Assembly: GCF_902833225.1 (NCBI RefSeq)
Contig: NZ_CADFEI010000015.1
Coordinates: 1 to 64,000, forward strand
Source: Burkholderia sp. BCC1644
GTDB lineage: Bacteria > Pseudomonadota > Gammaproteobacteria > Burkholderiales > Burkholderiaceae
DNA: 64,000 nucleotides
Direction of reading: 5' to 3'
A model generated the notes under the pieces. The model ran no database searches. It had not been told where the DNA came from and saw only the letters and a list, made by a program, of their open reading frames with translations. Of this stretch, positions 8,619 to 17,583 are shown piece by piece. A program made the position numbers and the translations under genes. Numbering within the stretch: position 1 is the first letter of the stretch; each line of letters starts with the position of its first letter.

Positions 8619-9539
8619 ATGATCGTTCGTCCGCGCGAGCACTGGCTGCGGATGCTGCTGGTCTGGAACGGCTCGGTGCTGCCGACCATCCTGCCGCAGC
8701 TCGTGCTGACGCTCGCGATCAGCCTCGTCGCGGTATGGGGCGGCGGCCGCGTGCTCGGCGAGAAGGTGCCGCTGAACCCGACGCCGTTCACGCTGATCGG
8801 GCTCACGCTGGCGATCTTCGCCGGGTTTCGCAACAACGCGAGCTACGAACGCTACCGCGAGGGCCGGCAATTGTGGGGCGGCGTACTGACCGCCACGCGC
8901 ACGCTGGTCTCGCAGGCACTCTGCTACGGCGCGGTCGACCGTGACGACGCGTCGCGGCGCGCCTTCGTGCGCACGGTCGTCGCGTTCGTTTATGCGCTCA
9001 AGCATCAACTGCGCGGCACCGATCCGGCCGCCGATCTGCGCGGGCTGCTCGACGAGGCCGCCTACGCGCGCATCTCCGGTTCGCGGTTCCGCCCGGTCGT
9101 CATCGTGCACGCGCTGCGCGAAGCATTCGCCGCACGCGCCGATGCGGGCCGCCTCGCGGACACACGCCTGTGGATGCTCGATGCGCGCCTCGACGATCTC
9201 GTGTCGATGGTGAGCGGCTGCGAACGGATCGCGTCGACGCCGATCCCGTTTTCATACGACGTGCTGCTGCACCGGACCATCTATGCGTACTGCGTGCTGC
9301 TGCCGTTCGGCCTCGTCGACTCGATCGGCGCGGCGACGCCATTCGTCACCGTCTTCGTCGCCTATACGCTGATCGCACTCGACGCGATCGCGCATGCGAT
9401 CGCCGAGCCGTTCGGTGACGGGCCGAACCATCTCGCGCTCGATGCGATGACGCGGCAGATCGAGCGCACGCTGCTCGAACTGAACCGCGAGCCGCTGCCG
9501 GCCGAAGTGACGCCCGGCCGCGCGTACCGCCTCACCTGA
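8619..9539 (+). CDS. Bestrophin-like (UPF0187/YneE) membrane protein
   Basis: A 306-residue inner-membrane protein of the bestrophin-like family, which forms anion or cation channels in several organisms. The signature FRNNASYERYREGRQLW (about residues 68-84) is the conserved cytosolic segment of the family, and hydrophobic helices flank it near residues 20-40, 50-68 and 220-265. It begins 12 bases after the molybdoenzyme stop codon and is surely co-transcribed with it. That coupling is unusual; a channel beside an oxidoreductase might serve ion balance under acid stress, but that is inference. Its stop codon is only a few bases from the convergent FUSC gene stop. Confidence 0.85.
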   Translation: MIVRPREHWLRMLLVWNGSVLPTILPQLVLTLAISLVAVWGGGRVLGEKVPLNPTPFTLIGLTLAIFAGFRNNASYERYREGRQLWGGVLTATRTLVSQALCYGAVDRDDASRRAFVRTVVAFVYALKHQLRGTDPAADLRGLLDEAAYARISGSRFRPVVIVHALREAFAARADAGRLADTRLWMLDARLDDLVSMVSGCERIASTPIPFSYDVLLHRTIYAYCVLLPFGLVDSIGAATPFVTVFVAYTLIALDAIAHAIAEPFGDGPNHLALDAMTRQIERTLLELNREPLPAEVTPGRAYRLT

Positions 9540-9544
9540 ACCGC

Positions 9545-11575
9545 TCAGTCGCTGCGGCCGCGCAGGAAGCGGCCATGTTCGGCGGCTGCGTCGGCGATCC
9601 GCCGCAACAGCACGACGCCGCGCAGCAACGCGTTCGCGTCGTCGCCGTCGAGAACGGCCGCGCGCCGCCGCAGCACGCGCGCCGCCGCGTCGCAGGTCCG
9701 ATCGAGCTGCGCGAATTCCGCCCGCGCGACTCGCCCTCGCACCACGGCCACCGCACGGCGTGCGGCCGGCTCGCGCGATGCCAGTCCGGCGAGCGACAGC
9801 AGGCTGTCGCCGATTCCCCAGATCGCGAGCAGGTCGCTCATGTCGCGCTCGATCAGCGTCTGCGGCAGGCTGCCCGCGAAGCCGAGTTCGCGCGCGAGAC
9901 GGTCGGCCGTCCGGCTCAGCCACACGCTCTCCGGCCACGCGCGCGGGTCGCGTGCGATGTCGGCCAGGTCGCGGCGCACCGCACGATGCAACCGCTGCCG
10001 GCTCGTGCCGGGATCGCCGGGAAACACCAGCGCGAAGATCAGCGCGCCGAACGCGATGCCGAGCATCGTGGCGAGCGCGCTGTTCAGGAACGCGGCGTCG
10101 CCGATGCGCGCGGTATTGTCCGGCGACGTGAAATTCCAGAAGAAGATCGCGAATGCGCTGCCCATCGCGGCCGTGCGCGGATGACGCATCGCGATGCCGT
10201 TGGCGACCAGGAACACGCCGAGAATGTACGCGAGCATCTCGAAGCCCGACACCGCGGGCAGCAGGATGAAGTTGCAGACGACGCCCGCGACCGCCGCGCA
10301 TGCCGTGCCTTTCAGGAAGCCGACGGCCGCGCGCACCGAGTTCGGCCGCGTCGAGAACAGCGCGCCGACCACGGCGGTGATCGCAACGAAGCCGGCACCC
10401 GACGGCCACGCGGTGACGATCCAGATCGCCGACGCGGCCAGCACCGCGATGAACGCGCGGACACCGTTGTGCCACGCGAGCACCGGATCGTGGTGGAACG
10501 CGTAGCGCACGCGCGAAGGCGGCGGCTCCGGCCGGTCGAGCAGCGCCTGGCTCGCGAACGCGCGCTCGAACCCGCCGAGCAGCGCCGCCAGCCGGTCGAG
10601 CGTGAGCAGGCGCGACGTGTCCGGGCCGCGCTGCGCGGCTGCCTCGGCGTGCAGCGCTGCGTCCACGCGCGCACGCAGCGCCGCGATCTCGTCGCCTGCA
10701 TCGCCCGAAGCGGCGCCACCCTCGAGCACGCGCGCGACCTCGTCGACCAGCGGATCCGTCGCATCGCCGGCGCGCGCCGCATGCTCGCGGATCGCCTGTC
10801 CGGCGGCCTGCGCGGTGAGCACGCCGAGCGCCGCCGCGCGCAGATGGCCGATCGCGTTGCGCACCGGCGGTGCGCCTGCCGCCGCATATTCGGCCGCCGT
10901 GTCGAGTTCGAGCGCATCCGCAAACAGGCGGTGCACGGCCGTCCCGTTCGGCTCGCGGCGCAGCGCGCCCGCGCCGACGGCCACCGCACGGTCGAGATAG
11001 CGCGCGAGCCGCGTCCGGACATCGCGCAGCGGCGTACCCGGCGAGAAGACGGTTTCGAACAGCGCGCCGCACAGGATGCCGACCACCACGTACAGGAACC
11101 GCGCGACCGCGATGTCGAACGCGTGCAGCGGCGCCGATACCGCATCCATCGCGATGATCGCGGCCGTATAGCCGGCAAGCACCGCCGCATACGCGCGGAA
11201 ATTCCGCTGGAACGTCGCGACGCCCGCGCACAGCCCGATCCAGGCGGCGAGCGCCGGCAGGAACAGCTCGGGCGTCTGCGCGAACGCGCCGGTCAGCGCG
11301 AGCGCGACGGCCGCGCCGACCGCAGTGCCGAGAATCCGGTACTGGCTCTTCGACAGCCCCATCCCGCGGCTACTCTGCGCGACGATCCACACGGTCGACG
11401 CGGCCCATTTCGGATCGTCGAGATTCATCCGGAACGCAATATAGAGCGCGAGCAACGACGCGGCCGTGTTGCGCAGCGCGAACGCGAGCGCGCCGGGCGG
11501 CAACGTCGGGCGCGCATCGCTCAGCGCGGCCCGGACGGCCGCGAGCGGCGGCACGCTGGGGAAGGCGAATTTCAT
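9545..11575 (-). CDS. FUSC-family (AaeB/YccS-like) efflux membrane protein
   Basis: A 676-residue inner-membrane protein with the duplicated FUSC / aromatic-acid-exporter layout: a first cluster of hydrophobic helices at about residues 25-165, a long soluble segment, and a second cluster at about 365-500, then a cytosolic C-terminal domain. This matches AaeB-type p-hydroxybenzoate efflux proteins and the YccS group. I use the ATG at 11573-11575 (MKFAFPSVPPL). The gene is divergent from a LysR regulator, exactly the AaeR/AaeB layout, so export of aromatic or other weak organic acids is a reasonable guess. No membrane-fusion (AaeA) partner gene is adjacent, which is odd for a pump of this type. 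Confidence 0.82.
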   Translation of the reverse strand: MKFAFPSVPPLAAVRAALSDARPTLPPGALAFALRNTAASLLALYIAFRMNLDDPKWAASTVWIVAQSSRGMGLSKSQYRILGTAVGAAVALALTGAFAQTPELFLPALAAWIGLCAGVATFQRNFRAYAAVLAGYTAAIIAMDAVSAPLHAFDIAVARFLYVVVGILCGALFETVFSPGTPLRDVRTRLARYLDRAVAVGAGALRREPNGTAVHRLFADALELDTAAEYAAAGAPPVRNAIGHLRAAALGVLTAQAAGQAIREHAARAGDATDPLVDEVARVLEGGAASGDAGDEIAALRARVDAALHAEAAAQRGPDTSRLLTLDRLAALLGGFERAFASQALLDRPEPPPSRVRYAFHHDPVLAWHNGVRAFIAVLAASAIWIVTAWPSGAGFVAITAVVGALFSTRPNSVRAAVGFLKGTACAAVAGVVCNFILLPAVSGFEMLAYILGVFLVANGIAMRHPRTAAMGSAFAIFFWNFTSPDNTARIGDAAFLNSALATMLGIAFGALIFALVFPGDPGTSRQRLHRAVRRDLADIARDPRAWPESVWLSRTADRLARELGFAGSLPQTLIERDMSDLLAIWGIGDSLLSLAGLASREPAARRAVAVVRGRVARAEFAQLDRTCDAAARVLRRRAAVLDGDDANALLRGVVLLRRIADAAAEHGRFLRGRSD

Positions 11576-11630
11576 CCGGCGAGCATACGGTCGCGCGCCG
11601 GCCGCCACTACGGGGCGGCGACGGGATGCG

Positions 11631-11651
11631 TTATTGCACCGGGCAGGATAA
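11631..11651. promoter_or_regulatory. Possible LysR operator between FUSC exporter and LysR genes
   Basis: TTAT (11631-11634) and ATAA (11648-11651) form a 4-bp dyad with a 13-base spacer. The left half is part of TTATTGC. The same heptamer occurs at 12665-12671 in front of the DHA2 pump gene that follows this LysR. Confidence 0.4.
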
Positions 11652-11721
11652 TCGGCCCGACCCGCTGCGATCCGGCGCGCGACGGTAAGATGCGCGCAGG
11701 TCGAACCCTGAAATGCCCTGT

Positions 11722-12624
11722 ATGGACCTCGAAAGCATCCGGATATTCTTGCGCGTGGTGGAACGCGGCAGCTTCACCGCCGCCGCCACGCAACTCGACA
11801 TGCCGCTCAGCCGCGTGAGCCGCAAGGTCAGGCAGCTCGAGGACGACCTCGGCGTCCAGCTGCTGTACCGCACGACGCGCCGCGTGTCCGTCACCGAAGC
11901 CGGGCGCGACTATTACGAGCGCTGCCTGCGCGCCGAGGAAATCCTGCTCGACGCCGACCGCCAGGCACGCGCGCTGCGCACCGAGCCCGAAGGCACGCTT
12001 CGCGTGCTGGTGCCCTACGCGATCGGCCTGCTGGAACTGGAGCCGGCGCTCGCCGAGTTTCGCCGGCGCTACCCGCTGGTCCAGCTCGTGCTGATCTACG
12101 ACAACAGCGCGCTCGACCTCGTCGAGCACGGCTTCGACGTCGCGCTGCGCACCGGCGTGCTGACCGATTCCGGCTACGTCGCGCGCTCGCTCGGCTGGTC
12201 GCACGCGAAGCTCGCGGCCAGCCCGCACTATCTCGACCGCGTCGGACGGCCGCGGACGCCGCAGGATCTCGCCGATCACGACATCCTGTTCGTCGGCCGC
12301 GACACGCCCGGCCTGACGCTGCGCCTCACCAACGCGGCCGGCGACGTCGCCGACGTGCCGGTGCGGCCCGTGCTGATCTCGAACGAGTCGGTCACGGTGC
12401 TGCGTCAGGCCGCGAGCGGCGGCGGCATCGCGCTGATCTCCACGCACTTCACCACGCGGCGGCTCGCGAACAACGAACTCGAGATCGTACTGCCCGACTG
12501 GCACCGCACCGACGACGTCGAGCTGCACGCGCTCTACCCGAAGCGCGCGACGCTCGACAGCAAGGTGCGCGCATTCGTCGAATTCCTGACGGACGTCTTC
12601 ACCGCGTGGCGGACCGCGCCGTAA
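11722..12624 (+). CDS. LysR-family transcriptional regulator
   Basis: About 300 residues, of the CrgA/DsdC-like subgroup in which the helix-turn-helix reads FTAAATQLDMPLSRVSRKVR followed by LEDDLGVQLLYRTTRR. The remaining two thirds is a typical effector-binding domain. I take MDLESIRIF at 11722 as start; an in-frame ATG at 11713 would add three residues. It is divergent from the FUSC exporter (147-base gap) and precedes a DHA2 efflux gene on the same strand. Both gaps contain TTATTGC, so it may regulate both pumps. The inducer is unknown. Confidence 0.88.
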   Translation: MDLESIRIFLRVVERGSFTAAATQLDMPLSRVSRKVRQLEDDLGVQLLYRTTRRVSVTEAGRDYYERCLRAEEILLDADRQARALRTEPEGTLRVLVPYAIGLLELEPALAEFRRRYPLVQLVLIYDNSALDLVEHGFDVALRTGVLTDSGYVARSLGWSHAKLAASPHYLDRVGRPRTPQDLADHDILFVGRDTPGLTLRLTNAAGDVADVPVRPVLISNESVTVLRQAASGGGIALISTHFTTRRLANNELEIVLPDWHRTDDVELHALYPKRATLDSKVRAFVEFLTDVFTAWRTAP

Positions 12625-13031
12625 CCGGCGCCGCGCGACCGGCCGTCGATGCGCGTCGGCTGCATTATTGCGGCGCACGAAAGGAATTAATGAGCGCGCA
12701 AGCGTTGATCGGCGCTCGTCGCGTCGTTAGCCTGTGCCCATGAAAAATCACCACGCACGCTACGGCGGCCACGTGCCTGCCGCCCGCCGACGCGTCACGC
12801 GCGTCGCGCCTTCCTGACCGGCCTGCCCGCGTCCCGAAGCCCGCCACGGCTTCGCCGAACCGATTGAACGCCTGAACCGCACGCTGCGCGCGGACGGCCC
12901 CGTTTGCCGGGCCGCCCGCGCGTGGTGCGTGTCCGTCCGCATCGCGGACCGCCCGCGCGGGCGTCGCGCGCGTGCGCGTGCGCGACTGCCCGCGCACGCC
13001 GCCCGGCCCCCTTTCATCACGCAGGAACACC
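12625..13031. other. Intergenic region upstream of DHA2 efflux gene, with possible short leader ORF
   Basis: These 407 bases contain TTATTGC (12665-12671) and a 25-codon open frame at 12740-12817 (starting MKNHHARYGG, then basic), on the same strand as the pump gene. No Shine-Dalgarno sequence is evident for that frame. The rest is GC-rich sequence with shadow frames only. A leader peptide is possible but unproven. Confidence 0.35.
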
Positions 13032-14591
13032 ATGTCATCTCCGTCACCCCAGGCGCCGCTGTCGGGCGGCAAGCTCGCGATCGGCACGATCGCGGTATCG
13101 CTCGCCATGTTCATGAACGTACTCGACTCGTCGATCGCAAACGTCGCGATCCCGACGATCTCGGGCGACCTCGGCGTGTCGGTCGACGAAGGCACGTGGG
13201 TGATCACGATCTTCGCGGCCGCGAACGCGGTATCGATTCCGCTGACCGGCTGGCTCACGCAGCGCTTCGGCCAGGTGCGCCTGTTCGTCACGTCGATCCT
13301 GCTGTTCGTGTTCGCGTCGTGGCTGTGCGGGATCGCGCCGAACCTGCCGACACTGCTCGCCGCGCGGATCCTGCAGGGCGCGGTCGCGGGGCCGCTCGCG
13401 CCGCTGTCGCAGGCGCTGCTGCTCGGCGCGTGGCCACGGCAGAAATCGTCGAGCGCGCTCGCGCTGTGGTCGATGACGGCGCTCGTCGGCCCGATCGCCG
13501 GGCCGTCGCTCGGCGGCTGGATCACATACGACTACAACTGGTCGTGGATCTTCTACATCAACATTCCGGTGGGCTTCTTTGCGGCGGCCGTCACGTGGAT
13601 CGTGTTCCGCGACCGCGAATCGGCCACGCGCCGCCTGCCGATCGACACGGTCGGCCTGCTGTTGCTCGTGCTGTGGGTCGCGTCGCTGCAGATCATGCTC
13701 GACAAGGGCAAGGATCTCGACTGGTTCAACTCGCCCGTCGTCGTCGCGCTCGGCATCGTCGCGCTGATCGGCTTCGCGTTCTTCCTCGTGTGGGAGCTGC
13801 ACGAGGCCAACCCGATCGTCGACTTGCGGCTCTTCACGCAGCGCAACTTCGCGGGCGGCACGATCGCGATCTCGGTCGCGTACGGGATGTTCTTCGGCAC
13901 GCTCGTGCTGCTGCCGCAATGGATGCAGGGCTATCTCGGCTACCGCGCGGTCGATTCGGGGCTCGCGACCGCGCCGCTCGGGTTGTTCGCGGTCCTGCTC
14001 ACGCCGGTCATGGGGCGCCTGCTGCCACGCACCGACCCGCGCTATATCGCGACGCTCGCGTTCGTCGGCTTCGCGGTCGTGTTCATGATGCGCACGACGT
14101 TCTACACCGACGTGTCGCGCTGGGACCTCGTGCTGCCGACACTGCTGCAAGGCATTCCGATGGCGATGTTCTTCGTGCCGCTGACGTCGATCATCCTGTC
14201 CGGCCTGCCGCCCGAAAAGATCCCGGCCGCGGCCGGCCTGTCGAATTTCGGCCGCACGTTCTGCGGCGCGGTGGGCACGTCGCTGATCAGCAATGCGTGG
14301 AACGACCGCACGATCCTGCATCACGTGCGGCTCACCGAACAGGCCAGCGTCACTAATCCGGTCTTCACGCAGCAGGTCGACGCGACGCGTTCGCTGCTGC
14401 ACCTGAGCCCCGATTCGGCGCTCGGGCTCTTCAACGCATCGGTCGATTCGCAGGCGGCCGTGATGGGGTTGAACGACATCTTCTACGTGTCGGCGATCAT
14501 CTTCATCGCGATCATCCCGCTGATCTGGATCACGAAACCGTCGCGCTCGGGCGGCGGCGACGCCGATGCGGCGGCGGCCGGCGCGCACTGA
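13032..14591 (+). CDS. DHA2-family MFS multidrug efflux protein (EmrB-like)
   Basis: A 519-residue, 14-helix drug:proton antiporter of the EmrB/QacA type. The helix-1 motif FMNVLDSSIANVAIPTI (motif D1) is plain, the antiporter motif C appears as ALVGPIAGPSLGGWI, and WIFYINIPVG is the conserved DHA2 segment. Start at ATG 13032 (MSSPSPQAPL). EmrB usually works with a periplasmic adaptor EmrA and an outer-membrane channel, but no such genes are adjacent here. It follows a LysR gene on the same strand after a 407-base gap. Substrates cannot be told. Confidence 0.9.
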   Translation: MSSPSPQAPLSGGKLAIGTIAVSLAMFMNVLDSSIANVAIPTISGDLGVSVDEGTWVITIFAAANAVSIPLTGWLTQRFGQVRLFVTSILLFVFASWLCGIAPNLPTLLAARILQGAVAGPLAPLSQALLLGAWPRQKSSSALALWSMTALVGPIAGPSLGGWITYDYNWSWIFYINIPVGFFAAAVTWIVFRDRESATRRLPIDTVGLLLLVLWVASLQIMLDKGKDLDWFNSPVVVALGIVALIGFAFFLVWELHEANPIVDLRLFTQRNFAGGTIAISVAYGMFFGTLVLLPQWMQGYLGYRAVDSGLATAPLGLFAVLLTPVMGRLLPRTDPRYIATLAFVGFAVVFMMRTTFYTDVSRWDLVLPTLLQGIPMAMFFVPLTSIILSGLPPEKIPAAAGLSNFGRTFCGAVGTSLISNAWNDRTILHHVRLTEQASVTNPVFTQQVDATRSLLHLSPDSALGLFNASVDSQAAVMGLNDIFYVSAIIFIAIIPLIWITKPSRSGGGDADAAAAGAH

Positions 14592-14742
14592 TCCGGACCC
14601 GCCGCGGCGCGTGCCGCGCGCCGCGGCGGCCGTAATAAAGACTTGCAATCGATACAGGCGGAAACGTCAACAGCCGGCGCCCGCCCCGCGTTTTTTCGTC
14701 ATGCGCCCACGATCCGGACGCGCAACGACAGGAGAAACCACC

Positions 14743-15072
14743 ATGCGAGCCCTTACCCGCCACATCGCGATCGCCGCCACCCTGATGTCGGTGCTGACCG
14801 GCACCGCATTCGCCGACACGCCGTGGCAGCAGGCGCATCCGCGCCGCGAAGAGGTCAACCAGCGTCTCGCCAACCAGAATCGCCGCATCCATCACGAAGT
14901 GAAGGAAGGCGAGATGTCGCACGCCCAGGCCGCGCGCCTGCACCGTGACGACCACCAGATCCGCCGGGAAGAGCGGGACATGGCTGCGCAGGATCACAGC
15001 CACATCACGAAGAGCGAAAAGCACGTGCTGAACCAGCAGGAAAATGCGGTCAGCAACAAGATCGGCCAATAA
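14743..15072 (+). CDS. Small exported hypothetical protein, helical and charged
   Basis: 109 residues. A Sec signal peptide is clear (MRALTRH, hydrophobic core, then GTAFA before DTPWQQ, cleavage near 24/25). The mature part is strongly charged and rich in His, Arg, Glu and Gln, predicted helical, with loosely repeated segments (VNQRLANQNRRIHHEV, LHRDDHQIRREERDM). No cysteine in the mature chain. AGGAG precedes the ATG at good spacing. This looks like a small periplasmic protein. I do not recognise the family; metal or envelope-stress roles would be guesses. Confidence 0.8.
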   Translation: MRALTRHIAIAATLMSVLTGTAFADTPWQQAHPRREEVNQRLANQNRRIHHEVKEGEMSHAQAARLHRDDHQIRREERDMAAQDHSHITKSEKHVLNQQENAVSNKIGQ

Positions 15073-15116
15073 CACCGACAACACCGGCAAGCGCCCATTC
15101 GCCACGACCTGAAACG

Positions 15117-15141
15117 CCCGCTGCCGCGATGCGGTAGCGGG
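15117..15141 (+). terminator. Hairpin after the small exported protein
   Basis: CCCGCTGCCGC (15117-15127), a 3-base loop and GCGGTAGCGGG (15131-15141) form an 11-bp stem with one G-U pair, followed by TGCTTGTTG rather than a clean U run. It is probably a terminator of weak type. Confidence 0.55.
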
Positions 15142-15327
15142 TGCTTGTTGTATCGAATCGTTTCAACGCGCCAACGGCGTCAGATGCCACGGGTATACTC
15201 CGTCGTCAGCCGCCTGTCGCATCGTCGCCCGTCAAAAACGGCCCGATTCCGGGCGGTTTCGTCGCGAAGCTTCGCGTTTCGCCTACCCCGCGCCCCAGCC
15301 TCGATACGAGACACCCGACGACCGACC

Positions 15328-15660
15328 ATGAAACGATTCCTGCTGCTCCTTCCCGCCGCCCTGCTCGCCGCCTGCGGCTCCGCTCCCTCGTCCGACTCGG
15401 CCTCGTCGGGCGCCGCGCCGATGATCTACGTATCGTCGCAACGTCCGGCCTACGCGATCGCGAACTGCCTCGACAGCCGCCTGTCGGGCACCGAACAATC
15501 GCAGCACAACGGCGTGACCGACATCTCGGTCGGCTCGAATTCGTACTTCGTCACGCTGACACCGTCGGGCAACGGCTCGGTCGTCAAGGTCGTGCGCGGC
15601 TCGGGCAGCGAGCCGGCCGAAGAAGCGATGCGCTTCGCGATCGCGCGCTGCGTGATCTGA
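15328..15660 (+). CDS. Small lipoprotein of unknown function
   Basis: 110 residues with a type II signal: MKRFLLLLPAALLAAC, lipidation Cys16, followed by a Ser/Ala linker. The mature domain (about residues 35-110) has two cysteines (in IANCLDSRL and near the C terminus) that could form a disulfide. Serine at position +2 after the lipid cysteine region (CGSAPSS) suggests outer-membrane sorting rather than inner-membrane retention. The ATG at 15328 is chosen because the upstream extension is arginine-rich and would bury the signal sequence. Family not recognised. Confidence 0.82.
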   Translation: MKRFLLLLPAALLAACGSAPSSDSASSGAAPMIYVSSQRPAYAIANCLDSRLSGTEQSQHNGVTDISVGSNSYFVTLTPSGNGSVVKVVRGSGSEPAEEAMRFAIARCVI

Positions 15661-15788
15661 TCCCTGCCGGCGCCGGGCGCCCGCCCGGCCCACCGCTGCG
15701 CGCCGCACCGCGCGCACGCCGAATATTTTCATCCGGGTGGCCGTCGATGAGAGAATCGCACCCACGATTCCCTTTCGAAGGAGCCCGC

Positions 15789-17378
15789 ATGAAGCACCTG
15801 CTGTCCCGGCTGTTCGTCAGCGCCGCGCTCGTCGCGCTTGTTCCGGCGCTGCCGGCGCAGGCTGCCACGCCGCCCGGCATCTTCGTCGTCGCCACGCAAC
15901 TCGGCGAATTCACGACCCTCGACCCGAGCGGGATCTACGAACTGGTGCCGTCCGAATACGTGGCGAACACCTACGAACGGCTGGTGCGCGTCGACCTGAA
16001 GGACCCGACGCGCTTCGACGGGCAGATCGCGCAATCGTGGACGGTCGGCTCCGACGGCACGACCTACACGTTCAAGCTGCGCCCCGGCCTCACGTTCCAT
16101 TCCGGCAACCCGGTGACCGCCGACGACGTCGCGTGGTCGCTGCAGCGCACCATCCTGCTCGACAAGGGGCCGGCCGGCGTGCTCGCCGACCTCGGCCTCA
16201 CGAAGGCAAACGTGATGCAGAAGGTGCGCGTGGTCGATCCGCAAACCGTCGTGCTCGAAACCGACCGCAAGTACGCGCCGAGCTTCGTGCTCAACGTGCT
16301 GAGCGCCTGCCCGGCATCGGTGTTCGACAAGAAGCTGCTGCTGTCGCACCAGCAGGGCAACGATTTCGGCAGCGCGTGGCTGCGGACCAACGACGCGGGC
16401 TCGGGTCCGTACCAGCTCGTCAAGTGGACGCCGAACGAGACCATCGTGCTGCAGCGCTTCGAGAAATACCGCACGCCCTACCCGATGAAGCGCGTCGTGC
16501 TGCGCCACGTGCCCGAAGCGTCCGCGCAGCGGCTGCTGCTGGAGAACGGCGACGCCGACGCCGCGCGCAACCTGAGCCCCGACAGCCTCGCCGCGCTGAC
16601 GAAGGCCGGCAAGATCAAGGTCGCGTCGTGGCCGGTATCGGCGCTGCTGTACCTGAGCCTGAACACGAAGAACCCGAACCTCGCGAAGCCTGAAGTGCAG
16701 CAGGCGATGAAATGGCTGGTCGACTACGACGGCATCCAGCGCAACATCGTCAGCACGACCTACAAGGTGCATCAGACCTTCCTGCCCGAAGGCTTCCTCG
16801 GCGCATCGAACGCGCGACCGTACAAGCAGGACGTCGCGAAGGCGAAGGCGCTGCTCGCGAAGGCCGGTTTGCCGAACGGCTTCGACGTGACGATGGACAT
16901 GCCGAACGACTATCCGTACCTCGAGATCGCGCAGGCGCTGCAGGCGAACTTCGCGCAAGGCGGCATCCGCGTGAAGCTGATCCCCGGCGATGCGAAGCAG
17001 GCGATCGGCAAGTACCGCGCGCGCCAGCACGACATCTTCATCGGCGAATGGTCGCCCGACTACATGGACCCGAACAGCAACGCGCGCGGCTTCGCGTGGA
17101 ATCCGGACAACTCGGACCAATCGCCGACCAAGATGCTCGCGTGGCGCAACAGCTGGGACATTCCGCAACTGACGAAGGACACCGAGGCAGCGCTCGTCGA
17201 GCCGTCGCCCGCGAAGCGCGCGCAGCGTTACGAAGCGCTGCAGAAGGCCGTGCTCGCGAACTCGCCGTTCATCATCATGTTCGAGAAGGTCGTGCAGGTT
17301 GCGACGCGCCCCGGCGCGACCGGGCCGGAGATCGGGCCGATCAACGACCTCGTGTCATACCGGACGCTCGCGAAGTAA
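15789..17378 (+). CDS. Orphan family-5 ABC substrate-binding protein (peptide type)
   Basis: 529 residues: Sec signal (MKHLLSRLFVSAALVAL to AQA) then a DppA/OppA-type periplasmic binding protein. Typical landmarks are TYTFKLRPGLTFHSGNPVTADDVAWSL and the cluster IGEWSPDYMDPNSNARGF. It is strikingly similar throughout to the DdpA-like protein at 25256-26857 (for example the segments VHQTFLPEGFLG, KYRARQHDI and NDLVSYR are shared), so the two arose by duplication. Unlike its paralogue it has no permease or ATPase genes beside it and likely uses those of the 26.9-30.6 kb operon. GAAGGAG lies upstream of the ATG. Confidence 0.9.
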   Translation: MKHLLSRLFVSAALVALVPALPAQAATPPGIFVVATQLGEFTTLDPSGIYELVPSEYVANTYERLVRVDLKDPTRFDGQIAQSWTVGSDGTTYTFKLRPGLTFHSGNPVTADDVAWSLQRTILLDKGPAGVLADLGLTKANVMQKVRVVDPQTVVLETDRKYAPSFVLNVLSACPASVFDKKLLLSHQQGNDFGSAWLRTNDAGSGPYQLVKWTPNETIVLQRFEKYRTPYPMKRVVLRHVPEASAQRLLLENGDADAARNLSPDSLAALTKAGKIKVASWPVSALLYLSLNTKNPNLAKPEVQQAMKWLVDYDGIQRNIVSTTYKVHQTFLPEGFLGASNARPYKQDVAKAKALLAKAGLPNGFDVTMDMPNDYPYLEIAQALQANFAQGGIRVKLIPGDAKQAIGKYRARQHDIFIGEWSPDYMDPNSNARGFAWNPDNSDQSPTKMLAWRNSWDIPQLTKDTEAALVEPSPAKRAQRYEALQKAVLANSPFIIMFEKVVQVATRPGATGPEIGPINDLVSYRTLAK

Positions 17379-17420
17379 TCGCGGCGGCCCGCGCGCGTGG
17401 CCCTGCCGGTGCGCGGGTAA

Positions 17421-17466
17421 TCGCCGCCGGCCGCCGCGCCGGCGCTATGCCGTGCGGCGGCGGCGA
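17421..17466 (+). terminator. GC-rich hairpin after the orphan binding-protein gene
   Basis: TCGCCGCCG (17421-17429) and CGGCGGCGA (17458-17466) form a strong stem with an inner GC-rich loop. No U run follows. It may stabilise or end the upstream transcript. Confidence 0.4.
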
Positions 17467-17583
17467 TCTACAATGGCCGTCGACGCGGGGCCGGCTGCGC
17501 CCGGCGGTGATCGAAGTCGCCGAATTCGCGTCACCAACGAAAACAGGATGCGCACGCCCGAGTGCGCACAACGGGAACCGAAC

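Noticed and set aside
6138..9110. 990-codon minus-strand frame opposite the molybdoenzyme
   Set aside because: Composition is that of an antisense shadow (Arg, His, Val, Asp) and it covers two genes with clear families.
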